Positions 63,479 to 64,000 of a stretch of DNA of 64,000 nt are shown one piece after another (positions within the stretch are counted from its first letter, which is position 1; every line of letters begins with the position of its first letter). The notes under the pieces were generated by a model, which was not told where the DNA came from, made no database searches, and saw only the letters and a program-made list of their open reading frames with translations. This DNA is from Gammaproteobacteria bacterium (GTDB taxonomy: Bacteria > Pseudomonadota > Gammaproteobacteria > Eutrophobiales > Eutrophobiaceae). The DNA lies in the NCBI GenBank assembly GCA_030829955.1, contig JAURNY010000024.1, positions 1-64,000 of the forward strand, given 5' to 3'. Both the position numbers and the translations under genes were made by a program.

Positions 63479-64000
63479 AAAGTTTAATTATATTAGTAAT
63501 GATAGTTATTGGTTTACTAGTAGGTATTACAGTCGAGAATCGATTTGATATAACTGCGCTGTTATTTGATTATGAATTGAATAGTCAAAATGAATTAAAT
63601 TCTACTGAAAAGCAAATCAAATACTGGGTTGCACCAATGAACCCAGATTATCGTCGTGATGAACCTGGAAAATCACCTATGGGTATGGATCTAATTCCAG
63701 TATATGAAGGTGAAGATGAGGGCATGGGTAAAGATATGTCCATCGTTAAGATAAGGCCCGAGGTCGTTAATAATCTTGGTGTGCGGTCAGCTAAAGTAGA
63801 ACGTGGCCCCTTATGGAAAAGGATTAGTACTGTTGGTTATATCGATTATGACGAAACTCGAATTAATCATATTCATACCAGGACAGAAGGTTGGATAGAA
63901 AAGTTACAAGTCCGTGCCAAAGGAGAAAAAGTTAAGCGCGGCCAACTTTTATTTGAACTATATTCGCCACCTCTTGTTAATGCACAAGAAGAATATTTAC
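63475..64000 (+). CDS. CusB-type periplasmic adaptor (N-terminal part, cut by the window edge)
   Basis: 175 residues are visible. An N-terminal membrane anchor is followed by a heavy-metal-binding domain (KYWVAPMNPDYRRDEPGK, then SPMGMDLIPVYE) as in CusB-like adaptors, and by the start of the barrel-sandwich region (YIDYDETRINHIHTRTEGWIEKL). Methionine and Met-Gly motifs favour Cu(I)/Ag(I). It should be followed by a CusA-type pump outside the window. Confidence 0.82.
   Translation, partial: MKSLIILVMIVIGLLVGITVENRFDITALLFDYELNSQNELNSTEKQIKYWVAPMNPDYRRDEPGKSPMGMDLIPVYEGEDEGMGKDMSIVKIRPEVVNNLGVRSAKVERGPLWKRISTVGYIDYDETRINHIHTRTEGWIEKLQVRAKGEKVKRGQLLFELYSPPLVNAQEEYL

Noticed and set aside
1-64000. 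CRISPR arrays, rRNA genes and insertion sequences
   Set aside because: I found no regularly spaced repeats, no rRNA-like stretch and no transposase gene in the window.

Overview
The window reads as an AT-rich gammaproteobacterial chromosome. The evidence is the housekeeping content (ttcA, uup, a type-2 dUTPase, a TerC protein, an M50 protease), a trimeric-type outer-membrane porin, periplasmic c-type cytochromes with PQQ dehydrogenases, and sigma-54 promoters. The combination resembles marine aerobic heterotrophs or methylotroph relatives. I cannot name a genus from sequence alone.

Region 1 (1-18.9 kb) is a catabolic cluster for acetoin and probably its alcohol precursors. A sigma-54 activator of the AcoR type sits on the minus strand. 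Three perfect -24/-12 promoters surround it: in front of an MDR alcohol dehydrogenase (cut by the left edge), in front of a PQQ alcohol dehydrogenase, and in front of acoXABC. Matching 16-bp near-palindromes lie upstream of the first and third and are candidate activator sites. The two PQQ dehydrogenases, each followed by a small c-type cytochrome, would oxidise alcohols in the periplasm. AcoABC cleaves acetoin to acetaldehyde and acetyl-CoA. No E3 gene and no PQQ biosynthesis gene is present here. Next come an exported alpha/beta hydrolase, an MBL-fold hydrolase, a two-subunit sodium/solute symporter, a Tat-type intradiol dioxygenase, a GlcG/HbpS-like protein and a SHOCT-tailed secreted protein.

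Region 2 (19-42.1 kb) is mostly core genome: porin, cold-shock protein, Rap1a-like protein, ttcA, M50 protease, Sel1 protein, TerC, a broken GNAT gene, MAPEG, Uup, dUTPase, a MerR regulator with a downstream hydrolase, a nitroreductase, a stand-alone RnfC-like ferredoxin, a sulfotransferase, an exported deformylase-like lipoprotein, a cytochrome plus PQQ sugar dehydrogenase pair, an exonuclease/GIY-YIG fusion and an OafA-type acyltransferase.

Region 3 (42.19-53.3 kb) is the left part of an integrated element. It starts at the 3' half of a minus-strand tRNA-Gln gene, the expected scar of site-specific integration, and no intact tRNA-Gln copy follows within the window. It carries small phage-like genes, an overlapping HIT-HNH gene pair, a five-repeat treble-clef PD-(D/E)XK nuclease with a NUMOD1-like tail, several orphans, an AlpA-like regulator, a PrimPol/SF3 primase-helicase followed directly by a perfect inverted repeat that looks like an origin, a zinc-ribbon protein and an XRE regulator. 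This is the layout of a satellite or integrative element with possible defence cargo.

Region 4 (53.4-64 kb) is heavy-metal resistance: a Cys-rich leader protein, czcCBA, a PII-like protein and two CDF-type transporters, then a second Cys-rich protein, a second TolC-family channel and the start of a CusB-type adaptor cut by the right edge. Since the right end of the element is not seen, this block may be its cargo (inference).
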